Source: Rhizophagus sp. LPA8_4_AMF
Lineage: Eukaryota; Glomeromycota; Glomeromycetes; Glomerales; Glomeraceae
Reading direction: 5' to 3'
NCBI GenBank assembly: GCA_021464525.1
Contig: JADRCO010000163.1
Coordinates: 1 to 46,835, forward strand
Length of the DNA: 46,835 nt
Shown: one piece after another, positions 11,589 through 22,431 of the stretch
How positions within the stretch are numbered: the first letter of the stretch is position 1
Layout: every line of letters begins with the position of its first letter
Position numbers and translations under genes: made by a program
The notes under the pieces: model-generated
What the model was told of the DNA's origin: nothing
Seen by the model: the letters and a program-made list of their open reading frames with translations, nothing else
The model's database searches: none

Positions 11589-14500
11589 ATGTTAAAAGTG
11601 TTTGTAACCAATGGTAGAGCTGATCAACATGGAATTCCAAGTTTTATAAATGTAAGTGAATTAAGTGAATACAGCAATCGTGATTTAAAAATTTGTAATA
11701 ATTAATCTTTTATCATCATTTTATAATAGGAATTAAAGGAAGATTACCAATGGGTGGGCATTTCAGGAAAATCGCAAGAAGATGCTAAGAATGAATTATA
11801 TCGAATGGTTAAGTTCAATTATTATTTATTACTTAAATTGAAATGATCATCCGACCTTACTTATTGATTATATATATATATATATAATTTAGATTGATAC
11901 AATGCCTAATGGCTACAACAGAACAATGTCAGGACTTTTATATGGAGCCTTAACTGACGATTTTCAAACAGTATGATATGAAAACAAAATGTCTTTTGTA
12001 TTTAAATTATTTGAATCGTAAAAAGAATAGTAATTTTGAACTTAATTATTTTAGTATTATGATTATATCGGAGACCTGGATAAAGATGGATATGACCATA
12101 TGATAATACTGTTGAAAAAATTGGTCAAATATAAATGTTTTGCGTTATATTCTATGGAAACAATACACCGAGTAAATATCAATCTTTGGGATCAATTATA
12201 ATTAAAAAAGTTATCATTTGATAACCATTATTATTTATAATAATATCACAATAGATCATGCTGTTAATTGAAAATCTCGTGACAGATCATAGGGATGCTT
12301 TAGGTGGGATTTCGAGTCTATATGAAGTGTGTGAATCATTATTACGACAAATCAGAGGTATTTATAAAAATTTTATATTTTCCATAAACATAAATTTTAA
12401 CATTTATAATTATTTAGGTGGTGATACATCCGAAGTAAATATATGGTTAAGCAGTGAAGTATTAGAATTTTTCCAGCGCGAATCGTAATGTCATTTTATA
12501 ATAAGAAAATAAATTTATCTTGTATTATTTCATTATTTTATTTTAATTTATATATTTAATTTTCATTATAGAACATGGCTTTATAATAATGAACGTTTAT
12601 TGCATATTACATTTTATACCTTTGCAAGTTTAATACGTGATCATAGTGAGCCTAGATTTGAGGCTTTGAAGGCAAAAGAAATAAAATTTTGTAGATTTAT
12701 ATTTGACAATCATGTATGTATTAATTTATAGTGTTTATTTTCTAATCCTTTCTAGAGAATGATTGATTATGTTTTTATTTATTTATAATATTATTTTTTT
12801 TTTTTTGGCATATAAATAGTATAATTCTTTCTTTAAGATAGGGAGAGACTTAATAAGATTATTAAGAGATAATTTAATCGTTCCCGAATTTTCATACGTT
12901 ATAAATGCGATTCAAGATGAAGGTTAGTGTTTTTTATCTTTAGAAGTTTTATTTTACAAGTTTTATCACACTTTATTTAATTAGCACTGAACTTATTGCA
13001 CGTGTTTTATTTAGTAAAGGCAACCCTCATGAAGCAAAGAACACTAGGTTATTGTTTATCAAGTCGTCTATCGTATGACATGAATGAAAGATTAACGCAT
13101 ATGTTGGAACAGGTAAGTATTCCTTTCTAAATTTAATATATTAGAATTTAAAGGCGCACTTTTTTAAGGAATATTATCATTTACTATTTTTGTAGCATTC
13201 GATACCAGCTTATAAGCGAAAATTTGATTTTTTTAAAACAAATTTCTTATCTACAGAACCTCGTTACTTAATTGCTGATATCATTCGATGGATAATCGCC
13301 GCTTATCGTTCAAATAACGAGAAGGCCATGAATAATAGATATATATTAATCAATTTTTTATTGCATGAGATAGGGGTAAGTAATAATTAATTTTTTTTTT
13401 TTAAAAAAAAAAAAGAAAAAGAAAAAAATTTTAAGGTGAAAAGTTTAGTAAAAGAAGAAGCAAATTGACCAAAAACAAAAACAGAAGTGTTCATATTCTC
13501 CAAAGGTAACTTTCTTTACTTTCTCTGAATTAATATTTAATACTTTAGAATAATTGGGAAGCAATCGAGTTAGCAAAAATGGCATTAGTTTATGATTGGC
13601 TGTGTTTTGATAGAAACTGTAAAGATCCTAATGTAACGAGAGAGGGCCTATATTGTATAGGTGAGTTTTTATTACGGTTATTTACTTATTTATCGTAGAA
13701 TTTGCCTCCCCAGTTGTTAATATCTCAAATCTTATTAAATTATTTGTAGAGCCTTGTATACAATTAATTGTTGATAATGTTAAATCAAATAACTTGAGGA
13801 TTGCCAAAGATCTAATAGAAACTTTACATTCTTCAATCAACATTTTTCCCGGCTTTGAAAATGAAATTCGTGAAAATGTCAGAGCAGCTTCTCAGGTTGC
13901 AATTTCATATAATATTATGACGTAAGTAACTTATGCACATACACATGTATATTTTTAGTATCACAGCATATGCATTTATATTTATATATATATCTATATA
14001 TTTTTTTTTTTGCTCGAAAAAATAATAATCATAAAAAAAATAGTGTAGAGAATATCAAAATTATTCGCACAAAACTCAGTGAATTTGCCGGTGACACGCG
14101 CATAGTAAAGATTATTGGCGATTTATGGGGTCATCTAATGAATGCACCACCACCAAGTTCTTCATTACCTTATCTTACCAATCCATCACAACCAATAGTA
14201 ATGCAGATACCTTCTGTAACAAACATTCAAATGCCACATCAGGATGTAAATCAACGTTTTCCTGCATCATTATCCATTCCTCAAGCACCTCAAAATCTTG
14301 TACAACAAAATCCTTTGTTTACTCCTTCCCACGATAAACCACCAGAAATTGTAGATTTATCCGGACCCAAACCAGGAACAAATTTTCAGAATCTTGATAA
14401 TCAAACATTACCTACAAAGAGACGCAATTCAATACCATTCTCGGATCAACCTTCAAATGTACCTGTGGCTCAAGTCACAAAATCGCATGAAACAAAATCT

Positions 14501-17148
14501 ATCGTAGAAGAAACATCGTCAACTAATGTATCTACACGAATTATTGTACCGTCACCATCAAATTCTGTGCCTGTTCCAGCTAGTTTATGGCTTTATAGTA
14601 ATCATTTGAAAAATTTTAAAGTAGCGTCTTTATCCAGCAACTCAGTAGATGAAACACAATATTTACGTCAAATATTGGACCTTTTTTTAAATGTAATATG
14701 TTCAAGATTTATAATTATTCTAAATTTTTTATTAAAACTTTTTAGTTTACTAACCTAAAATTTTTTTAAATATAAGGGTGTAAAATTGGATGCTCCAACT
14801 TCTCCACATCTTACAGATCTACCCTCCTTTATTGGACCTGATATTTGCCGAGCGCTAAATTTTGATGAACTAAATGGATGTTTTGATTTGAATTCTGAAT
14901 GTCTCGAAATCAATCCGTCAAAACAGAATTTATTTAATTGTTTAGTATCTTGGGTTTTTGATTATAAGGATGAACCTTCGAGAAATGATTCACCTAAATT
15001 TAAGTCATTTGAGATGTACAGGCTTATTATTAAAAAGGACGAAAAGGTACATGCAGAAGGCAGGTTGAAATTACTGGTACACTGTTTCAGGTATGTAATA
15101 TATATTACTACTCGGGTGTTGTTTGAATATTAGCATCATTTTTTTTAATAAATGCATTATGTTTATTGTAGGTCATTAAAACTGGATAAATTAGGAACCG
15201 TATTAACTAACGATTTTAAACCTTTAATTAATTTATATATTGAATATATAAATTACGAGGTTAAGCGCGAAGATTCACAACCTAATATTGAAGAAGAAGT
15301 GAACAAACGGTTTTTAACAGGCGTACAGGTGATTTCCTTTAACATATTTTTACAAATATACATACATCCTAATATTGTGACTTATATTATTATATTAATT
15401 TTAATCTATTTATAGTTGTTACAACAATATGAATGCAACGTTTTTGATTCGATCGTACCCAAACTTTTACAAAATTGGCCAGATATTTTTGTTGGAAAAT
15501 TTGAATTTATAACTTCAATTATTCATGGAATAAATCCGATGCTTGTACGTAAATTTTTTTTCATATCTTGTTTATATAATTATAGACACATATTTTTAAC
15601 TATTATTTTCTAGATCTATAAATTTGAGACGGATTTACGACTGGGTCATTATAAAGTGTTTGGAAATATAGATTTGGATTATGTTTTAGGTATTACTATT
15701 TTTTTTTGAGGATTTTTTTCTAATTGCTTTATATATATTTATTTATTGTTATTATTAGAACATTCACTGAATTGTTGGGGTTCATTTGAACAATTATATC
15801 TTTTTCAATTGATAAAAGCCGAGATTGGCAATAACATTGAAAAGATTGAAGAATTTATAAGTTCAAGTTTGCAATTGAAAATTTTAGAACCGATAGGTAA
15901 TATAAAATTTTATAAATGTTATTATATGTAATAACCTCTTACATTCTTAAATTTGTTAATTATTAATTAGAACATCCTGAAGCTTTGTGTGGACTTTTAT
16001 CTCTCCTTGAACTTATTCCTCCAACAGAGAATAATATTTCGTTATTAACAAAATTAATTACCAATGCAAAATCACAAGAGAGCAAGTTTGAAAATATAAA
16101 ATTCGTCATATCGATATTTACTCGATGGAATGATGTCTTTTCAGATAAATTAATTGAAGTTATGACAAGTGTAGTTGATAATAAAATAAGTAAAGTGAAT
16201 GAAACCGAAGCTGAAATTGAAGATGATGAAAATGAAGCAAGTGCTTTTTTTGATGTAATAGTAGAATTATGGAAAAATGAAAAGCTTAAACAAGGTGAAA
16301 AATTTTTATTTGATAACAAATTTAATTCTATATAAATTAATCATATATTTAATTATATTAATTAATTAATTAATTTTTATTTTCCTTATTTTTTAAAAAA
16401 AAAAAAAAAATTTCAGCCTTTGATTCATTAAAACCTAACTTTATGCTTTTGGGCGCGTCTGTTGAAAAAGAAACTACATTTTTACAGCGTCCATCTGAAG
16501 CAGCTGATGATGATGGAGAACAAATAGAAGCTGAAGATGGTGAAGGTATTTTTTTTTAGTAATTTAAAAATATATATATAATTTTTTTAAAGAAAATTTA
16601 AGTTCATCTAATTTAATTTTATAAATTTATTTTAAGATACGCCACATGATCAACCGACCACCACAATTTCTACTCGATCCAGAGGTAAAGCAAAACAAAT
16701 TGAGACAGAGGATCGATCAAAACGTTCTACAGGTTCACATAATAACCGCAACGCACAAAATCGACAAAAAGCTGAAGCAACAAGTGATGAATCATCCTCT
16801 TCACATGGAGAAACTCCCGAAAAGGCTCAAAGTCGTAAAATAATTAAAACGAAGCGTGTAAAAAGAAAAATTCCTACTAGTTCTGATGAAGAACAAACTG
16901 CTAGCAGTAATAAAAATCATCGTCAAACTAAAAAACGTCCTACTACTTCAGATAGACGAAAAAGTGTATCGAGTGGTGGTGAAGAAGAAACTAAGCCTAA
17001 TAGAAGTGCTCGGTCAAAAACTAAAAATGCTTCTGCAACACGTTCAGAACCTTCAAAGGCAACCTCCACACAAAATATTAATCGCCGCAAAAGTATTGGT
17101 GGACCAAACGCAAAAAAGAGAAACGCAAAAGGTTCCGATGAAGAATAA
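11589..17148 (+). CDS. INTS3: INTS3-like protein (Integrator / SOSS complex subunit 3 homologue)
   Basis: 21 exons: join(11589..11651, 11730..11807, 11893..11970, 12055..12171, 12255..12357, 12418..12484, 12572..12713, 12838..12922, 13015..13112, 13196..13375, 13549..13660, 13750..13921, 14044..14692, 14777..15090, 15172..15328, 15416..15544, 15614..15689, 15759..15896, 15971..16294, 16417..16545, 16637..17148), 1240 aa, all phases closing. The N-terminal helical domain (about residues 50-480) parallels human INTS3 in order: LLIENLV, NIWLSSEVLEF, LIRDH, the KEIKFCRFIFDNH and GRDLIRLL block, KMALVYDWLCF, and IFPGFENEIRENV. A Pro/Gln/Ser linker follows (about 465-600), then a helical C-terminal part (about 650-1027), an acidic patch, and a basic Ser/Arg/Lys tail of about 170 residues ending GSDEE. 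INTS3 belongs to Integrator, which cleaves nascent RNA and attenuates Pol II, and it scaffolds the SOSS single-strand DNA-binding complex. It should be nuclear. The protein is longer than the human one (1042 aa) because of the linker and tail, whose KRVKRKIP and KKRP clusters could be nuclear localisation signals. Confidence 0.88.
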
Positions 17149-17445
17149 TCGGATGGGATTCTTTTAATTATTTAGGAGAAAAGATGATAATTTGAAGTAA
17201 TAGATTAGATTAATGTAGATTAATGAACATTATTTTTAACTTATTTAAAAAAAAAAAAGGGATAATATACAATAGATTTCTATAATCCTTTAATCTTTAA
17301 AAAAAAAGTGGTGTTTTTAATAATGTAGATTAAGTTTCCTTTTAAAAATTTGGATTTTTAATTAAACCATTTTTAGTTACTATGATCTGTACTAATAAAT
17401 GTGATATTATTTGATCAAAATCTTACCTTTGTTGATTTTTTATTA

Positions 17446-18019
17446 ATGTCTCCTAATAAAAAAGCTTTATCACTCTTTAGAAGATTATGGAGAGCAGGAG
17501 ATTCATCTGTATTATATTCAAAACCTGCCGTTTATTATATTAGACAAAGAATTAGAGAAGGTTTTGATGAACATAAAAATGTAAGGAATGAAATAATTTT
17601 AAATGATCTGTTTGAACGATGTAAGTAATAATATATATGATTAATTTATTTTTTTTTTAATTATTTTTTATATTTAAATAAAAAATATTCTTTCTTGTAA
17701 TTAGGTGAAAATACTATTAAATTTTTAGAAACTGCTGCTATAAGGAAAGGATTTGAACATAAAGTTGTTTATGTTTTGTGTGAAATGACCTATATTCAAA
17801 ATAAATATAAAAAATGGTAAGAAAAAATTTATTAAATATATAGTATTTATTTTTATTTTATTAGATTAATCGTCTTGTATTTTTATTTTTTTTTTTAGGC
17901 CACCACATTATAATAAAAGAATGAGTTTAGAATTATATAACTTACATGCTCATTCTTACGATGATTATAATTTAACAGTAATGATGATGAATGATAGTTT
18001 AAAATTATGTTTAAGATAA
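17446..18019 (+). CDS. LYR-like small protein, probably mitochondrial
   Basis: The model is join(17446..17620, 17705..17816, 17899..18019), 135 aa, intron phases 1 and 2. The start MSPNKKALSLFRRLWRAGD is followed by KPAVYYIRQRIREGFDEHKN. This LFRRLxRAG plus YxRxRIRxxF pattern resembles the N-terminal helices of LYR/Complex-1 motif proteins, which act as assembly factors or small subunits in mitochondrial complexes, often through acyl carrier protein. The third residue of the canonical L-Y-R is present but the tyrosine is Phe. The C-terminal half contains ENTIKFLETAAIRKGFEHKV and WPPHYNKRMSLELYNLHAHS, which I do not assign. The frame is open to 17401 upstream, but there is no ATG there, so I take the ATG at 17446. 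It lies about 300 bp downstream of the INTS3-like gene, same strand. The family call is moderate and the gene call strong. Confidence 0.72.
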
Positions 18020-18368
18020 TAATAATTATAGTATTTACTATTTACAACTTTATTAGAATTCTTCGTTCATATTATTTTGTTTTTATGAATATAAAAAAGT
18101 ATTATTAATTAGAAAATGGATTAAAAATATTTTTAAGGTCAATAGCCCACCACTTAGACCGGAATTATTTACTATGTTATTTATTTGTTTCTATTTCAGC
18201 AATACTATCGGAATTATAAAATTAAAAATCCAAATAATAGAAAGTACCAACCCGATTCTTACAGGAATTTCGAATTTTTTTTTTAATAATTATGAATTAC
18301 TCTAATAATAATTTATCCATGTTTTTTCTTACAATCAAGAAAAAGACTTGCATTGAAAATTTACAATA
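18020..18368. other. short spacer
   Basis: No gene seen. It separates the 3' end of the LYR-like gene from the minus-strand gene remnant starting at 18369. Confidence 0.4.
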
Positions 18369-19337
18369 TTATTTGACGAAACTATAAATCTGTATAATCG
18401 CATTTTTGTAAAAAATTTTGATCTTTAAATTTGGTGTAATGATACTTGACATTGTTTTTGAACAGTATCCAAGATCATTCCAGTCGATAACAGAATTAAA
18501 ATTAACTGTTGCGTTGTCATTTGGAGTACATCTTTTAGCGAGAGTTCCACGAATAAAATAATCTCCAACTAGGTGGTTAGCATCAACAATTACGGAGTAC
18601 CTCATAATGCATCCATCCGCGAACTTTTCATTAAATCCTTTAATAAATTAGTAGTAATTAACTCCCGTCCTGGTATTCTTGTCAGTTTCAGTAATATAAT
18701 GCTAACGGCATTTTTTCGCGGTAATTACAACCCATAAATAATAATTGTTAATATACCCAAAATCATAAATGAAATAAAAGTTGTTTGCGCATGATGTCGT
18801 TAGATCTTGACGGTTTAAGTCATAAGATTTTTGAACTTGATCCTTGCCCAATTTTCTTTTTTCTTGTAATTTTTTTAATTCCTCGTATTCAGGTCTTTAT
18901 ATTTACTATTCAAATCCACCTCAACTTTTCCGTTTTTCCCTAATTCCGTTAATTCTTCATATCTTTTTGTGTCCTCCTCGCGGTCTTTAAGTTCTTATTT
19001 CCTTCTTTGCCTTTGTTGCCTTACTTCCTCCGCTCGTTCTTTATTTCGCCGCTTTATCGCTTCCTTTTCCTCTTGTTGGCTTGGTGGGCATTTCCTAGGG
19101 TTTATACTCCAGCGCTTCGGTTCATCAAAATATACTCCTTTCCTCCTTCATTTAGTCTTGTTTTAACCAATATATCTCTACCAGTGGTTCAAACGCGTTT
19201 TTAGTTATTATTTTTATTTCGTTATTTTTAATGATTTTACATGAATACTCGGGGAACAGGGTAATTTTTATATCATTTTGTCGTTTGGTTAAATCGTTGG
19301 TAATGAAGAAGTTAATAAAGAATATTAAAAGACTCAA
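18369..19337 (-). pseudogene. broken multi-segment coding remnant, possibly Hsp70/HSPA12-like
   Basis: Read on the minus strand, three coding-like segments follow in order but in different frames. About 19337-19152 gives FITNDLTKRQNDIKITLFPE, then NEIKIITKNAFEPLVEIYWL, then stop. About 19125-18850 gives a Lys/Glu/Arg-rich coiled coil (EEKEAIKRRNKERAEEVRQQ) interrupted by a TAA. About 18640-18369 gives FADGCIMRYSVIVDANHLVG and NDNATVNFNSVIDWNDLGYC. Stops and frame changes separate the segments, and no start joins them. The last segment vaguely recalls the substrate-domain end of the expanded fungal Hsp70/HSPA12-like ATPases, but that is weak recall. The break is well supported, the family is not. 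Confidence 0.45.
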
Positions 19338-21404
19338 ATTTTAATCCAATTAAATACACTTATATAAGAGTTAAAAGCAAAGTGGTTTATTTGAAGAAAT
19401 GGAAGAAATGGGAGAATTGGCGAAATATTATGTAATCCATGCAATCAATCATTAAAAAAAACGTTCTTTCATCCTTTTTTACATAAAATCACACGTGTTA
19501 AAACGCGTAAAACGTGACGTATTAATCAACTAACATTGTCACATTGTTGTCCCTATTAGAACATGAAATAACATTACTCAAAATTCATATGACGTAAGAG
19601 AGTAGAAGCTTTGAACATGAATTGATTATTTGCATTAGAGTTTAAATCATCACAGAATTAATATATGGCTTCAAACTTCTAAGAAATATTGTTAAAAGAT
19701 GAGACTAAATGTTATAAAACATTTCAAATATCAAATGAAGCATCCTAAATTAAATAACACTTCTATAGTAATATCGCATGCATATAAATAAGCTTAAGTA
19801 GGTTATAAAATTTCATTCGTTAATAGAATATTCTTCCCATTGAAAATATTTCTACAAGTGGAATGGCTAAATATAGAATACTGTAAATGATAATGATATA
19901 GCTACATTAAGCAATTCCCGCAAATTAGTTTTTTTTAATACTACCTTTTGTTATATTTCATTAATTTCATTGAGAACAGGAGAAAAATGAAAACAATTAT
20001 ATAATGAGAATTATATCGAGAGAAGCACAAGATTGTCACGAGAATATCTCAAAATCTTATTCAATACAAAAGTAAATAGCAAATGAACAACTGAACATGG
20101 CGATGACCAATTAAACAAATCTAAATCTTTAAAATTTAAAAACTTGTACTTTATTAAATACAGTATATAATAATGTAAATGAATTCACTTTATCAATTAT
20201 TTTAAATTTTTTTTTTTTTTTTTTTCTATTGAGAAAGAAACGATTAGAAGGCTTTATTTTACTATTTCTTTTTTGTAAAAAAAAAACAATCTATTTTACG
20301 AAAGAGACAATAATTTATAATACCTTCGCAGAATTCGGAATATAAATAACAGAAATGATTTGAAGATATAAAAACAGAAAAAAAAAAAAAAAAAATTACG
20401 TCAATTCTCATAAAAATAATCATATGAAAATCCGAATAATTTTTTGCTCAATCACACTTTACAATTGGTCAAATAGTTTTGATTATCTGACTATTGACCA
20501 TAAAATAATAAAATATCATTAACAGTCTATAGTACTAGAAAAAGTAACATGCCTTTCATCCTTTCAATCATACCAAATAAATTCTTTAAAAAGATTAAAT
20601 TCAATGCTATAAGAGCTTTATTGCATTGCTAGATAAAGTATAATCCCATTATAGCATTGCAACGGCTAAATCTATAGTTTGATTTAGTGTGACGGCATCA
20701 GAATTGATGGATTATTGGGCAGCTTCATTACTAATTAATTTAAAAACTAAAAAAACTTTACTATATATAATAATTAATTTATATTCATATTTCACAAAAA
20801 AAATTCCGAATTCGCGATAAAAAATGAGAGGATACACCTAACCTAGTCTAAATCCTGCTGCAAACGTAACCCCCCCCCCGTTGCCAAACAAATAAATGTG
20901 GGGTGCATTTTATGGCGCCCTTAGGTGACACGATACACTTAACCATTTATAAATAATATTTTTAATACACTGTTTTTAATTCAAGCTTTTTTGGCGACCA
21001 CGCGATGTAATGAGCCAAAATATTCTGATTTGGGAGAAAATAAAGATGATTATTACAGAGTTAAATGATTTCATTAAAATAAATGTTAAAGTGTATCGAT
21101 GCATCCAATTCCAAATTAATCTATCAAGAAAGACAACTATTTGACAAATATTAACTTTTTATTGATCATCCGCATTTGTACAACATATAAACAATTTTTG
21201 AAGCTTTGTAGAATTTACATTTTTTAACTTCATTTATATGCATTATTATCGGAGCAATTTATTATAAAATTTTCAGAAACATAATGGCGTAAAAAATGAA
21301 AGTTATAATGTCTTAATAAGTCTAGTCATAAAGTTTATTTGGCGTAGCGTTACGTGAAAAAGCATCCGAATATATTTATTTGCTATCATTAAATAATAAT
21401 TTAA
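19338..21404. other. intergenic region with simple-sequence tracts
   Basis: About 2 kb without a supportable gene. It holds ACGCGT and TGACGT close together at about 19502-19520, T-rich and A-rich tracts near 20208-20225 and 20380-20395, and a run of ten C at 20880-20889, which stands out in this AT-rich DNA. The 20560-20740 part is less AT-rich and may be an old repeat. Confidence 0.4.
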
Positions 21405-21412
21405 TATAAATA
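21405..21412 (+). promoter_or_regulatory. TATA box candidate of the coiled-coil gene
   Basis: TATAAATA lies 43 bp upstream of the ATG at 21448, at a distance fitting a short 5' UTR. Confidence 0.5.
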
Positions 21413-21447
21413 CACCTATCAGGACTATTCATAAATTAAAAAAATAA

Positions 21448-22431
21448 ATGTACACAATGACGCAAGAATTCGACGAAGAAGAAACTAAAGAATCTTTTGA
21501 TACGCTAATAAGAAAAGGACACAAAGAAAAAGTAAAAGAATTGATCAAGAAATATTATGAGAGAAACATCATTAGCGAAGGAACTTCTCAAGATGATAAA
21601 ATAATTCAATTAGAACAAGAGAAAAAAGCTCTATTAAAAGAAATAAATGAGTTGTTAGAAGAACCAAAACCGGAAGTTCAAATAGAACCAACCAGGGAAG
21701 AATCAAGTGAGGACAAAGGTGCTATAGAAAATTTGTTAAATGAATTAGAAAAATTAACCGTGGATAAAACAAAGAAAGAAAAGGAAATAATTGGTCTAGA
21801 AGAGAAAATTATAAAGTTGGAGAATATAGTTGGTACATCTAGTGATCCAAAAAGAATAAATGAGTTACAAAAACAAACGAAAGAATTACGAGGAAAGTTA
21901 GCAAACAAGAAAATAGAATTGGCAAATGCGAGAGAAATGTTGGCTAAAAAAGATGATTCAGTAAGGAAGAAAATAGCAGATTTAAAAGGTATGATCGATT
22001 CTCAACAAAATACAATTAGAATATTAGAAAAAGAAAAAAAAGAAAATAAAGAAGGTAAAAAATCAAAATCCAAACTGGACAAAACTCAACGAGAATTAAG
22101 ATATCGAATTGATGAATTAGAATATAAATTGAATGAGGTAACTGAATTAGTTATTCAAACACAAACAGCCAAACGGGAGTTAGAGAAGATGGTTGAGGAT
22201 TCTAAGGTTAAACTTGATGGGGACAAAAAGAATCAGATAAAGAAACTTTTTGAGGGGCAAGAAGAAAATGATAATTCTGAATTGGAAGATATTAAGTATC
22301 TTTTAGGTAGAAAATTGGATAATAAAGAAATACAAGAACTTCTCAATAAGAAAACCGAGCTCGTTCAAATGGAACAAGAGTCAATCTTAAAAATTCTAAA
22401 CATAGCAAAATCAGAACAAAAAAGAATTTAG
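21448..22431 (+). CDS. intronless coiled-coil protein (327 aa)
   Basis: Single open frame from the ATG at 21448 (MYTMTQEFDEEETKESFDTL) to TAA. It is dominated by charged, Leu/Ile-spaced helix from about residue 45 to the end, for example IIQLEQEKKALLKEINELLE, GLEEKIIKLENIV and LRYRIDELEYKLNEVTELVI, typical long coiled coil. No membrane segment, signal peptide or catalytic motif. The first 40 residues (IRKGHKEKVKELIKKYYERN) may form a short helical cap. Homopolymer content and codon use are those of the host. Lack of introns is unusual next to the intron-dense neighbours. It could be structural or a scaffold, and coiled coils give misleading matches, so I assign no function. Confidence 0.8.
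   Translation: MYTMTQEFDEEETKESFDTLIRKGHKEKVKELIKKYYERNIISEGTSQDDKIIQLEQEKKALLKEINELLEEPKPEVQIEPTREESSEDKGAIENLLNELEKLTVDKTKKEKEIIGLEEKIIKLENIVGTSSDPKRINELQKQTKELRGKLANKKIELANAREMLAKKDDSVRKKIADLKGMIDSQQNTIRILEKEKKENKEGKKSKSKLDKTQRELRYRIDELEYKLNEVTELVIQTQTAKRELEKMVEDSKVKLDGDKKNQIKKLFEGQEENDNSELEDIKYLLGRKLDNKEIQELLNKKTELVQMEQESILKILNIAKSEQKRI

Noticed and set aside
14125-14337. 70-codon ORF rich in Ser/Thr in the second frame of INTS3 exon 13
   Set aside because: It is the shifted frame of the Pro/Gln/Ser linker of the INTS3-like gene.
18440-18605. Similarity of the minus-strand remnant to an alpha-tubulin C-terminal stretch (ITKNAFEP, NATVNF...IDW)
   Set aside because: Only scattered residues match and the tubulin signature segments are missing; kept as an unassigned pseudogene.
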